64,000 bases of DNA from Aliivibrio fischeri. Its GTDB lineage: Bacteria; Pseudomonadota; Gammaproteobacteria; Enterobacterales; Vibrionaceae. The first letter of the stretch is position 1. The number at the start of each line of letters is the position of its first letter. The translations under genes and the position numbers were made by a program. The notes beneath the pieces are model-generated. The model was given only the letters and a program-made list of their open reading frames with translations. It searched no databases and was not told the origin of the DNA. Shown piece after piece: positions 1-8,375 of this stretch. Where the stretch lies: positions 29,994 through 93,993 of the forward strand of contig NZ_WOBR01000016.1 in assembly GCF_009727955.1 (NCBI RefSeq). Reading direction: 5' to 3'.

Positions 1-454
1 CAAACTTAGTTAAAAACTCATAGCTATCTTGGTCATCAATACCAATACGAGTTTTTACCGTTACAGGAATATCAACCACTGCTTTCATTTCAGCGACACA
101 TTCAGCAACTAAGTCCGGTTCTGCCATTAAACAAGCACCAAAACGGCCATTTTGTACTCGATCTGATGGGCAACCCACATTTAGGTTTACTTCATCGTAG
201 CCACGTTCTGCTGCTAATTTTGCGCAATGAACTAAATCTTTAACGTTTGAACCACCTAGTTGTAAGGCTACTGGATGCTCTTCTTCGTTATACACAAGAA
301 AATCACCTTTACCATGAATGATCGCACCAGTAGTTACCATCTCAGTATATAAAAGCGCATGCTCAGATAATTGACGATGGAAATAACGACAGTGACGATC
401 TGTCCAATCAAGCATAGGGGCAACAGAAAAACGTTGTAGTGGATAAGAGCTCAT
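1..454 (-). CDS. dusA: tRNA-dihydrouridine(20/20a) synthase DusA, 5' part only
   Basis: Flavoenzyme that reduces uridines 20/20a in the tRNA D-loop. The window holds about the first 151 codons; the 3' part lies beyond the left edge. The protein starts [20 protein letters not shown], which is the FMN-binding strand of the TIM barrel typical of DusA. The active-site motif [12 protein letters not shown] puts the catalytic cysteine at residue 95. The start is the ATG whose complement ends at 454. The gene is divergent from zur, with 179 bp of shared upstream DNA. DusA rather than DusB/DusC is chosen because the N-terminus and the GRFGACLM segment after the cysteine are DusA-like. Confidence 0.93.
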   Translation of the reverse strand, partial: MSSYPLQRFSVAPMLDWTDRHCRYFHRQLSEHALLYTEMVTTGAIIHGKGDFLVYNEEEHPVALQLGGSNVKDLVHCAKLAAERGYDEVNLNVGCPSDRVQNGRFGACLMAEPDLVAECVAEMKAVVDIPVTVKTRIGIDDQDSYEFLTKF

Positions 455-633
455 AGGTTAATTCTTTCAGTGATCAAGGCCTCAATTCTAACATAATAAG
501 AACACAAACAACCATCCCATAAACTCTATTAGGCAACTCACATAACAAATAATAATTCTCTAAATAGTGGATAAAAAATAACGAGAGTTATGTTAAACTC
601 CTCAACTTGTTCAAAAAATAAGACATATTTTCA

Positions 634-1083
634 TTGAATCGTACACAAAAACAAAAGGTTGAGCTGTTATGCCAACAACGTGGAGTAAGGTTAACCCCAC
701 AACGATTAACTGTTTTAGAACTGATTGTCACTCATCAGGGAGCGATCAGTGCTTATGACCTATTAGAACAATTAAAACAAATAGAACCCCAAGCAAAGCC
801 ACCAACCATTTATCGAGCATTAGATTTTTTGGTCACTCAAGGCTTTGTGCATAAGGTCGAATCAATAAATAGCTATATTTCTTGCTGTGTGATCGGTGAA
901 CACGCTCATTTTTCACAACTTTTCATCTGTCGAACTTGCGATGACGTTGTTGAATTCCATGATAATGATATTACTAAGCAGCTAACTAAACATGCTGAAC
1001 AAATCGGTTTTTCAGTTGAGAACCATATTGTTGAAACTCATGGCACTTGCAAGACTTGTTTAAGTAACAATAAGAAAAATTAA
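634..1083 (+). CDS. zur: Zinc uptake regulator Zur (Fur family)
   Basis: Zinc-sensing transcriptional repressor of zinc import genes and, in many bacteria, of zinc-free ribosomal protein paralogues. The 149-residue product has the Fur-family winged helix in about residues 18-80 (RLTPQRLTVLELI, then AISAYDLLEQL and PPTIYRALDFL, which match Zur rather than Fur). The C-terminal dimerisation/metal domain carries two CxxC pairs, at C99/C102 and C139/C142, for the structural zinc. The start appears to be TTG at 634, since no in-frame ATG lies near; a TTG start usually means modest translation. cheX follows after 27 bp, so the two may be co-transcribed. Confidence 0.93.
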   Translation: MNRTQKQKVELLCQQRGVRLTPQRLTVLELIVTHQGAISAYDLLEQLKQIEPQAKPPTIYRALDFLVTQGFVHKVESINSYISCCVIGEHAHFSQLFICRTCDDVVEFHDNDITKQLTKHAEQIGFSVENHIVETHGTCKTCLSNNKKN

Positions 1084-1110
1084 AATAATATTTAAAGGAC
1101 ATCACTCACC

Positions 1111-1572
1111 ATGCGCGCTGAATTTGTAAACCCATTCTTAGCTTCATTTATGAATGTTATTAAAACGATGGCATCAATGGACTTAAAACCTCAAAAGCCT
1201 CGTATCAAAAAAGATGAAATTGCCCGTGGTGATGTATCAGGCCTAATAGGAATGGTTGGCCCTCAAAGTAAAGGTTCAATGTCGATTACTTTTGATGAGC
1301 AACTTGCTCTACAAGTAATGCAAAACATGTTGGGTGAACGCCCAAACAGCATTAATGAAGAAGTAACTGATATGGTTGGTGAAATCACCAATATGGTTAC
1401 TGGTGGAGCAAAACGCATTCTTTCTGAAAGTGGTTTTGAATTTAATATGGCAACGCCTATCGTTGTATCAGGTAAAGGCCATACCATTACTCATAAATGT
1501 GAAGGTGCGATTATTATCATGCCATTTGCTTCTGAATGGGGTAATGCATTTATTGAGATCTGTTTTGAGTAA
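1111..1572 (+). CDS. cheX: Chemotaxis protein CheX (CheY-P phosphatase family)
   Basis: 153-residue protein of the CheC/CheX/FliY phosphatase superfamily. These enzymes dephosphorylate CheY-P or related response regulators and so affect flagellar switching. The signature ExxN active-site pair is visible at E91 and N94 within the segment TDMVGEITNMVTGGAKRIL. The length fits a single-domain CheX, with no receiver or other domain fused. A Shine-Dalgarno AAAGGA lies just before the ATG. No other chemotaxis gene is nearby, so its partner response regulator cannot be named from the window. It ends at a rho-independent terminator at 1642. Confidence 0.88.
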   Translation: MRAEFVNPFLASFMNVIKTMASMDLKPQKPRIKKDEIARGDVSGLIGMVGPQSKGSMSITFDEQLALQVMQNMLGERPNSINEEVTDMVGEITNMVTGGAKRILSESGFEFNMATPIVVSGKGHTITHKCEGAIIIMPFASEWGNAFIEICFE

Positions 1573-1641
1573 CAGGGGCTAGAAACTAGAACGCTGCGCT
1601 TCTATAAGAGCAAAAGCAAGAGCTAGGATTCAGAAAATGAT

Positions 1642-1672
1642 AAAGGTTGATATTTAGGGATCAGCCTTTTTT
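1642..1672 (+). terminator. Rho-independent terminator after zur-cheX
   Basis: A 10-bp stem (AAAGGTTGAT with ATCAGCCTTT, one G-U pair) with an 8-base loop is followed by a run of six T. It lies 70 bp after cheX on the plus strand. Confidence 0.85.
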
Positions 1673-1695
1673 ATTGCCTGTAATATAGATAAATA

Positions 1696-1788
1696 ATACC
1701 AATCCAGGTAAGTAGTTGATCAGATAATTGCGTAGGAAAAATCGATTTTAACAAGCAAGAATGATCAAATATTTATGTGGATTGGTAT
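1696..1788. repeat. MITE-like 93-bp element with 11-bp terminal inverted repeats
   Basis: ATACCAATCCA at 1696-1706 is the exact reverse complement of TGGATTGGTAT at 1778-1788. The enclosed 71 bp is A+T-rich and has no open frame. It sits in the intergenic space between the convergent cheX and pgi genes, where small non-coding mobile repeats often settle. I recall similar ACCAATCC-ended repeats from Vibrionaceae genomes, but no second full copy is present here, so its mobility is inference. Confidence 0.5.
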
Positions 1789-1793
1789 AAATA

Positions 1794-1822
1794 CAAAAAG
1801 AGCCGACCGAAGTCAGCTCTTT
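1794..1822 (-). terminator. Rho-independent terminator after pgi
   Basis: Read on the minus strand, AAAGAGCTGAC and GTCGGCTCTTT pair around a TTCG tetraloop, and a T run follows directly. It lies 25 bp past the pgi stop. Confidence 0.9.
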
Positions 1823-1846
1823 ATTATAAACGTTATAACTCAACCA

Positions 1847-3499
1847 TTAAGCTTTAAGCGCTTTAAATGCGTTGATTAGACCGTTAGTTGAGCTATCGTG
1901 AGACGTTACTGCTTTATCATCAGCAAGCTCAGGAAGAATTTGGTTAGCCAGTTGCTTACCAAGCTCTACACCCCATTGGTCGAAGCTGAAAATATTCCAA
2001 ATCACACCTTGTACAAAGATTTTGTGTTCGTACATTGCGATAAGGTTACCTAGTGTTTTCGGAGTAACTTGTTTAACAAGAATTGAGTTCGTTGGGCGAT
2101 TACCTTCAAATACTTTAAATGGTACTAGCTCAGCTACTTCCGCTTCTGTTTTTCCTGCAGCAGCAAATTCAGCTTTCACAGTCTCTTCTGTTTTACCAAA
2201 CGCTAACGCTTCAGTTTGTGCGAAGAAGTTAGACATCAGTTTTTGATGATGATCGCCTACTTGGTTGTGGCTAATTGCAGGAGCAATAAAATCACAAGGG
2301 ATAAGTTTTGTACCTTGGTGAATTAATTGATAGAACGCATGTTGACCATTTGTACCTGGTTCACCCCAAATAATTGGACCTGTTTGGTAATCAACAGGAT
2401 TACCATTACGATCAACACACTTACCATTTGATTCCATGTTGCCTTGTTGGAAGTACGCAGCAAAACGATGTAAGTATTGGTCGTATGGAAGAATAGATTC
2501 AGATTCAGCACCGTGGAAGTTGTTATACCATAGGCCGATTAGCGCTAAAATAACAGGTACGTTATTTTCAAGATCAGTTTCAGCGAAGTGTTTATCTACT
2601 TCATGAGCACCTTCTAATAACTCAATAAAGTTATCAAAACCAACCGCTAATGCGATAGAAAGACCGATAGCAGACCATAGTGAGTAACGACCACCAACCC
2701 AATCCCAGAATTCAAACATGTTGTCTGTATCAATACCAAACTCAGATACAGATTGTGCGTTTGTTGATAGTGCGGCAAAGTGTTTAGCAACGTGCGCTTG
2801 ATCGCCAGCTTCAGCAAGGAACCAATCACGAGCACTGTGTGCATTCGTCATTGTTTCTTGAGTTGTGAACGTCTTAGAGGCGATTAAGAATAATGTTGTT
2901 TCTGGGTTTAGTGGCTTCAATGTTTCAACAATGTGCGTACCATCTACGTTAGAAACAAAGTGCATGTTTAGACGAGTTTTGTATGGTGCTAGCGCTTCAG
3001 ATACCATGTATGGACCAAGGTCTGAACCACCGATACCGATATTTACGATATCAGTAATTTCTTTGCCTGTGTAACCTTTCCATTCACCTGAAATTAAACG
3101 TTCAGTGAAACCTTTCATTTTTTCTAAGACTGCATTCACTGCAGGCATTACGTCTTCACCATCAACCATAATTGGTGTGTTGCTACGGTTACGAAGTGCA
3201 GTATGAAGCACTGAACGACCTTCAGTTTTATTGATTTTTTCACCACTGAACATCGCTGTAATTGCTGAAGATAATTCAGTTTGCTCAGCAAGTGCAAACA
3301 ACTTCTTCATCGTTTCTTCAGTAATTAAGTTTTTAGAGAAATCGACTAAAATATCTTGGCCAAACGTTGCTGAAAACTTATCAAAACGTTGTGCATCAGC
3401 AGCAAATAAATCTGATAAATTAAAATCTTGTGCTGTTTCAAAGTGCGCTGTTAAGTCTGCCCAAGCTTGAGTTTCTGTTGGGTTGATGTTTTTTAACAT
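1847..3499 (-). CDS. pgi: Glucose-6-phosphate isomerase
   Basis: Cytoplasmic aldose-ketose isomerase that interconverts glucose 6-phosphate and fructose 6-phosphate in glycolysis and gluconeogenesis. At 550 residues it has the usual length of enterobacterial Pgi. Visible hallmarks are [12 protein letters not shown] (phosphate-binding SIS region), FVSNVDGTH, the catalytic-glutamate segment [10 protein letters not shown], and [15 protein letters not shown] near the C-terminus, which holds the catalytic lysine. It stands alone, with its own terminator downstream and about 215 bp of A+T-rich DNA upstream to the next gene. fbp, which makes its substrate in gluconeogenesis, is at 48.7 kb. Confidence 0.98.
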   Translation of the reverse strand: MLKNINPTETQAWADLTAHFETAQDFNLSDLFAADAQRFDKFSATFGQDILVDFSKNLITEETMKKLFALAEQTELSSAITAMFSGEKINKTEGRSVLHTALRNRSNTPIMVDGEDVMPAVNAVLEKMKGFTERLISGEWKGYTGKEITDIVNIGIGGSDLGPYMVSEALAPYKTRLNMHFVSNVDGTHIVETLKPLNPETTLFLIASKTFTTQETMTNAHSARDWFLAEAGDQAHVAKHFAALSTNAQSVSEFGIDTDNMFEFWDWVGGRYSLWSAIGLSIALAVGFDNFIELLEGAHEVDKHFAETDLENNVPVILALIGLWYNNFHGAESESILPYDQYLHRFAAYFQQGNMESNGKCVDRNGNPVDYQTGPIIWGEPGTNGQHAFYQLIHQGTKLIPCDFIAPAISHNQVGDHHQKLMSNFFAQTEALAFGKTEETVKAEFAAAGKTEAEVAELVPFKVFEGNRPTNSILVKQVTPKTLGNLIAMYEHKIFVQGVIWNIFSFDQWGVELGKQLANQILPELADDKAVTSHDSSTNGLINAFKALKA

Positions 3500-3714
3500 G
3501 GTAAAAATATCCTGTGTAATATGCTTGTAAGTTCAAAGTCGTAACTAAGAACTCCCCGTTTTTACGAATCTAAAAAATTGGTGAACTTTATTTATTATGA
3601 CCAAAACTACGCTCACCCTTTTTGAGTTAGGTCACATTAAAACTTTTATTAGTGAACATTATCCCAATCCAAATGAAAGAACACTAGAGTTCACTTCATT
3701 TTTATCATAAATAT

Positions 3715-4932
3715 CTAGAAAGGCTGATTAATCATCACTCTAAATTGACTTTCTTCATTACCCCATGCCATTTCGGTTCTAACCACAATCCCTTCAACTT
3801 GAAAGCGAATAGCTCCACCGGCGCTCCACTTCATATCACTATGAAGTGTGGATAAAGAGAATTCATCAGCAACTCGTCCGGCATCAACAAAAGCAACCCA
3901 TTGCCACCAAGGTACATCATAAAGATTAAAGATAGGCCATTCTTCTAAAGGCTGCCAATCAGGCATTACACGATATTCTGCAGAATAATGCACAGCAGAT
4001 CGCCCATGAAAGCGTCCACCACCAAAACTTCTTAATCGATATAATCCACCCAATCTTATTCCTGCATATTCAGGAGGTTGATGCTGTTCGTCCCAACTTG
4101 GCGTGTCTGCAATATACATATCTAAAGCCAATACTTGCTTATTTATTACATCGCCTAAATTACCTAAATCAAAAAAGGCACTTTGTTGGTATTCCCACGT
4201 CCACCACTCTTGCTGTGAACCCGTTTCAGGAGAATAGGTAAAATCCAATTCGGTACGAGAACCATGCGTAGTATTTCGAACACTATTTCGATTATCCCAA
4301 TCAAAATGAACCTTCATTCCCCAGTTCGATTCTGGCTCATTCCATCCAGCAACATCAGACAATTCACGAGAATAATAAAATGGGCTTAACTCTATACTCG
4401 ACACACCGCTATCAAGAGGATTAAACCCCTTAATTTTCCGTTCCGGTTGATATGCAGCTCTTGCCCCAATGCTTTCTCCATTACCGATAGGCAAGACATA
4501 TTGTGCAGTTAAATGATATTGAGCCTCAACGCTGTCCGTAAACACCTCTTGTTCTGGCAAAGAATCATTACTTCCCGCTGCGCCAAGATGATAATCCATG
4601 TCTTTAAAGCTAGCATTATAGGCATTGGCACCAACTAACCATGAATGGCTAATTTGAAAATTATTTGCTGATAAATAAGTAAGATACGAACCTTTACTAG
4701 AATACAAACCAGCAGCAAACAATGTTGCTTGAGGTTGCCCAACGCCTTTCATTACACCCGCAGCGCCTATGGTAGTCCCTAAGCTCTCTGATGAGTACAT
4801 AAAAGGGACAGCAGCAGTTTCTGGTAAAGACGTAGGCCAAATATCGCTTTCTGAAAAAGCCAAGTTAGAAATAAGAAAAAGCGCTAAACCAGTAGCGCTT
4901 TTAAAAGAAAATGAATTCAAGAAGACTCTCAT
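3715..4932 (-). CDS. Outer-membrane barrel of the Omp85/BamA surface-antigen family, without POTRA domains
   Basis: 405-residue exported protein with a signal peptide that ends about residue 27 (SNLAFSES). The rest looks like a beta-barrel of BamA/TamA type: alternating aromatic strands, the segment RLRSFGGGRFHGRSAVHYSA, which resembles the conserved Omp85 loop-6 RGF/RGY region, then EYR, and a C-terminal phenylalanine (INQPF) used for Bam recognition. The mature length of about 378 is enough for a 16-strand barrel but leaves no room for POTRA domains. Its ATG overlaps the alr stop (TAATG, one base shared), so translation is probably coupled to alr. The function is unknown; insertase or secretion activity should not be assumed without POTRA domains. 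Confidence 0.75.
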   Translation of the reverse strand: MRVFLNSFSFKSATGLALFLISNLAFSESDIWPTSLPETAAVPFMYSSESLGTTIGAAGVMKGVGQPQATLFAAGLYSSKGSYLTYLSANNFQISHSWLVGANAYNASFKDMDYHLGAAGSNDSLPEQEVFTDSVEAQYHLTAQYVLPIGNGESIGARAAYQPERKIKGFNPLDSGVSSIELSPFYYSRELSDVAGWNEPESNWGMKVHFDWDNRNSVRNTTHGSRTELDFTYSPETGSQQEWWTWEYQQSAFFDLGNLGDVINKQVLALDMYIADTPSWDEQHQPPEYAGIRLGGLYRLRSFGGGRFHGRSAVHYSAEYRVMPDWQPLEEWPIFNLYDVPWWQWVAFVDAGRVADEFSLSTLHSDMKWSAGGAIRFQVEGIVVRTEMAWGNEESQFRVMINQPF

Positions 4933-6014
4933 TAAGTGTATTGCATTTGCACACGTGATGTTAATTTAGTCACTAACTCGTAGGCAATAGTTCCAATATG
5001 CTCTGCGACTTCTTCTGAAGGAAGATCTCGTCCCCATAAAATGGCTTCATCCCCCACTTTATCTTGAGCGTCCGGCCCCAAATCAACGGTCAACATATCC
5101 ATAGATACTCGACCAGCAATAGGTACTTTGCGCCCATTAACTAACACTGGTGTACCATTTGGAGCTGTGCGAGGGTACCCATCACCATAACCAATCGCAA
5201 TAACACCAATTTTAGTATCACGCTCACTGGTCCACATTCCACCATAGCCAACACTTTCTCCCGCTTTTACATCACGAACTGCGATCAAATGGGAGGTAAG
5301 GGTCATCGTAGGCAAATAACCTAACTCTTGTGCGGATTGTTCTGCAAATGGAGAAACGCCATACATAATAATGCCAGGGCGAACCCAATCTAAACGACTA
5401 TCAGGCCAAGCTAATAACCCTGCAGACGCAGCAAGAGAACGCTCTCCCTGACACCCTTTTGTTAACGACATAAAGGTATCGATTTGCTCTGTTGTCGTTG
5501 AACTATCAAGTTCATCAGCACAACCAAAGTGACTCATATAACGCAAAGGTTTAGCGACATTCTTACAAGCATGCAGTCTATCAACATATTCTTGAAATTC
5601 TTCAGGGCGAATACCTAAACGGTGCATACCTGAATCTACTTTTAACCAAGCAACGACTGGAAATTCTAAGTCTGTGCTTTCTAATGCTTCTAACTGCTCT
5701 TTACAATGAATAGCCGTTTGAATGTTATTAGTCACCAAAATAGGCAAGTCACCTGCAGAGTAGAACCCTTCAAGTAGTAAAATAGGTTTTACAATACCGC
5801 CTGCTCGAAGCTGCAGCGCCTCTTCAATACGAGCGACACCAAATGCATCAGCTCCTTGCGCACCTTTAGCGATATTCAGCAATCCATGGCCATACCCATT
5901 TGCTTTTACAACAGCCAGTAACTTGCTACTCGGAGCTTGTTGTTTAATCTTTTGCAAATTGTGGGCAAGTGCAGACATATCAATCTGCGCTGTGGCCGCT
6001 TTCATATAACTCAT
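4932..6014 (-). CDS. alr: Alanine racemase, biosynthetic
   Basis: PLP enzyme that makes D-alanine for peptidoglycan. It has 360 residues, the normal family length. The PLP lysine is K37 in [11 protein letters not shown]. The second catalytic residue is in the VGYGGMW segment of the C-terminal domain, and [11 protein letters not shown] and AGRVSMDM are both typical. An AAGG Shine-Dalgarno lies about 8 bases before the ATG. It follows dnaB by 12 bp, the same dnaB-alr pairing as in E. coli, and its stop overlaps the start of the Omp85-type gene, giving a three-gene minus-strand run. Confidence 0.97.
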   Translation of the reverse strand: MSYMKAATAQIDMSALAHNLQKIKQQAPSSKLLAVVKANGYGHGLLNIAKGAQGADAFGVARIEEALQLRAGGIVKPILLLEGFYSAGDLPILVTNNIQTAIHCKEQLEALESTDLEFPVVAWLKVDSGMHRLGIRPEEFQEYVDRLHACKNVAKPLRYMSHFGCADELDSSTTTEQIDTFMSLTKGCQGERSLAASAGLLAWPDSRLDWVRPGIIMYGVSPFAEQSAQELGYLPTMTLTSHLIAVRDVKAGESVGYGGMWTSERDTKIGVIAIGYGDGYPRTAPNGTPVLVNGRKVPIAGRVSMDMLTVDLGPDAQDKVGDEAILWGRDLPSEEVAEHIGTIAYELVTKLTSRVQMQYT

Positions 6015-6026
6015 GATTCAGCCTTA

Positions 6027-7424
6027 TTATTCATCATCAAACGCAGGGCCTGCGTAATTATCAAAACGAGAAAATTGCCCTTGGAAAGTCAAGCTAACAG
6101 AACCGATAGGACCGTTACGTTGCTTACCAATAATAATTTCAGCGATACCTTTACGATTACTCTCAGGGTTATATACCTCATCACGGTAAATAAACATGAT
6201 TAAATCGGCATCCTGCTCGATCGCACCCGATTCACGCAAATCCGAGTTAATCGGACGTTTATCAGCACGTTGCTCTAGGGAACGGTTAAGTTGCGACAGC
6301 GCCACAACAGGAACGTTCAACTCTTTAGCTAACGCTTTTAACGATCGTGATATTTCAGAGATCTCTAACGTACGGTTATCTTGCAAACCAGGTACACGCA
6401 TTAATTGAAGATAATCGACCATGATCATACTTAGACCACCCGATTCACGCGCAACACGACGAGCACGTGAACGCAATTCTGTCGGTGTTAAGCCTGAGCT
6501 ATCATCGATATACATATTTTTCTTCTGAGTCAAAATGCCCATAGTAGAAGAAATACGAGCCCAATCTTCGTCATCAAGCTGGCCGGTACGAATTTTAGTT
6601 TGGTCTACACGAGAAAGAGAAGCCAACATACGCATCATTAGCTGTTCTGCGGGCATCTCTAAAGAAAAGATAAGGACAGGTTTATCTTGGTCCATTGCTG
6701 CGTTTTCACATAAGTTCATCGCAAAGGTAGTTTTACCCATCGATGGACGAGCAGCAACGATAATTAAATCTGACCCTTGTAAACCTGCGGTTTTCTTATT
6801 GAGGTCAGTAAAACCAGTTGAAACCCCCGTTACACCATCTTGTGGGCTTTGGTATAAAATTTCGATACGTTCTAGCGTTTTCTCTAGAATTGAGTCGACA
6901 TTTTGAGGGCCTTCATTTTCGGTAGTACGTTCTTCTGCAATGGCAAATACTTTACTCTCTGCCATATCAAGTAAATCTTCAGAAGTTCGTCCTTGAGGAT
7001 CATAACCCGCATCTGCGATTTCATTCGCAACACCAATCAGGTTACGTACCATTGCACGCTCACGCACGATATCTGCATACGCGTTAATATTGGCTGCACT
7101 TGGTGTGTTTTTAGCTAAATCAGCTAAATAAGCAAAACCACCAACCGAGTCTAAATTTTCATGGCGCTCAAGATGCTCTGATAACGTAATCAAATCCAAA
7201 GGCAAACTGTCTTCTAGGATGGCTTTAAGTGATTCAAAAATCAATCTATGTGGGCGACTATAGAAATCACTTGCCACTACTTTTTCGGCAACCGTATCCC
7301 AACGTTCATTATCAAGTAGCAAACCACCTAACACTGATTGTTCAGCTTCTAACGAATGCGGTGGTACTTTTAACGCGTCTACTTGTGCGTCTGGTTTGCG
7401 ATTTTGCTTACGATTATCAGCCAT
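6027..7424 (-). CDS. dnaB: Replicative DNA helicase DnaB
   Basis: Hexameric 5'-3' helicase that unwinds the fork and recruits DnaG primase. The 465-residue protein has an N-terminal primase-interacting domain (about residues 20-150, beginning VPPHSLEAEQSVLGGLLLD), a linker, and a RecA-like ATPase domain. Walker A is ARPSMGKTTFAMN, and Walker B is in MIMVDYLQLM. The length is normal and uninterrupted, so there is no intein, although dnaB is a common intein site. It heads the dnaB-alr-Omp85 run. Confidence 0.98.
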   Translation of the reverse strand: MADNRKQNRKPDAQVDALKVPPHSLEAEQSVLGGLLLDNERWDTVAEKVVASDFYSRPHRLIFESLKAILEDSLPLDLITLSEHLERHENLDSVGGFAYLADLAKNTPSAANINAYADIVRERAMVRNLIGVANEIADAGYDPQGRTSEDLLDMAESKVFAIAEERTTENEGPQNVDSILEKTLERIEILYQSPQDGVTGVSTGFTDLNKKTAGLQGSDLIIVAARPSMGKTTFAMNLCENAAMDQDKPVLIFSLEMPAEQLMMRMLASLSRVDQTKIRTGQLDDEDWARISSTMGILTQKKNMYIDDSSGLTPTELRSRARRVARESGGLSMIMVDYLQLMRVPGLQDNRTLEISEISRSLKALAKELNVPVVALSQLNRSLEQRADKRPINSDLRESGAIEQDADLIMFIYRDEVYNPESNRKGIAEIIIGKQRNGPIGSVSLTFQGQFSRFDNYAGPAFDDE

Positions 7425-7605
7425 TACTACTCTTTCACCATCCTAAATTTAGCCCTACATTATAACCATTTGGCAAAGGGATGAAATAACTATCCTTCCA
7501 TCTCCATCACTCCTTTCGCAAAATAAAGATTTTGACTCAAATTTAACTCACGAATGTAATAATATACTTATACTCATCTACGATTTTATCTCTCAGGATT
7601 CATGT

Positions 7606-8364
7606 GTGTTAAAGAAAGGTTTACTTACAGGGCTTATCGCAATCAGTGCATCTGTTCATGCAAGTGAGACTGAAGATATGGACACATCGCCCCCTTCTCC
7701 ATGGGAAAGCCAAGTGGAATTTGGCTACCAGTCAAACAGTGGAAATAGTGATTCTCAAGCACTCAACAGCCGTTTTGAGGGCAGCTACACATCTGGACAG
7801 CATCGTCATACTGGTGAGATAAAATATTACCTATCAGAAAAGGATGGCGAAGCAGATAAAGATCAGCTCAGTATTAATTTACAGAGTGACTACAAGATCA
7901 GTCCTGACTACTACCTCTATGCCAACTTTAAAGGGTTAAATACCAAATATAGTGCCTATTTCAATGATTATACGTTTTCAGGTGGTTTGGGTTACCAAGT
8001 AAGTAATACTGAAAAATTATTATTAGAAGTGGAATTTGGTCCAGGTTTTCGTTATCAAGACCCGAACCTTGATGAAATTGATGATGATGATTTAATCCTA
8101 CCAGAGACGGTTCAAGAACCTATTATCCGAACTAATGTTAATATGTCTTGGAACGCGCTTGATAACCTAACATTAGCAGGAGAAGTTACCGTAACAGCAG
8201 GTCACAGTAACACTCGTGTGGATTCAGAAGTCAGTGTGACAAACAACATCACAGAAGAAATCGCCCTAAAGATTGCGCAATCTCAACAGTATTTAGATCG
8301 CGTACCTCCAGGGCTAAGTAAAACTGATTCCGTATTCTCAATTAACTTACTGTTTTCATTTTAG
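7606..8364 (+). CDS. DUF481 (YdiY-type) outer-membrane protein
   Basis: 252-residue exported protein. The signal peptide (LLTGLIAISASVHA) ends near residue 19. The mature part has repeated amphipathic strands such as EFGYQSNSGNSDSQ and a C-terminal phenylalanine (INLLFSF), which fits an outer-membrane beta-barrel of the DUF481 family, sometimes called salt-induced outer-membrane protein. The GTG start is at 7606 with AGGA 8 bases upstream; the ATG at 7602 is out of frame. It stands alone, divergent from dnaB and convergent with the RND pump (11 bp apart). The ligand and role are not known. Confidence 0.8.
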   Translation: MLKKGLLTGLIAISASVHASETEDMDTSPPSPWESQVEFGYQSNSGNSDSQALNSRFEGSYTSGQHRHTGEIKYYLSEKDGEADKDQLSINLQSDYKISPDYYLYANFKGLNTKYSAYFNDYTFSGGLGYQVSNTEKLLLEVEFGPGFRYQDPNLDEIDDDDLILPETVQEPIIRTNVNMSWNALDNLTLAGEVTVTAGHSNTRVDSEVSVTNNITEEIALKIAQSQQYLDRVPPGLSKTDSVFSINLLFSF

Positions 8365-8375
8365 AACCTGTCGGT

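Noticed and set aside
454..634. Zur box between dusA and zur
   Set aside because: A GAGTT...AACTC half-symmetric site near 583-598 is visible, but it does not match the known Zur consensus well enough to call.
6027..7424. Intein in dnaB
   Set aside because: The gene is 465 codons, the normal length, with continuous helicase motifs.
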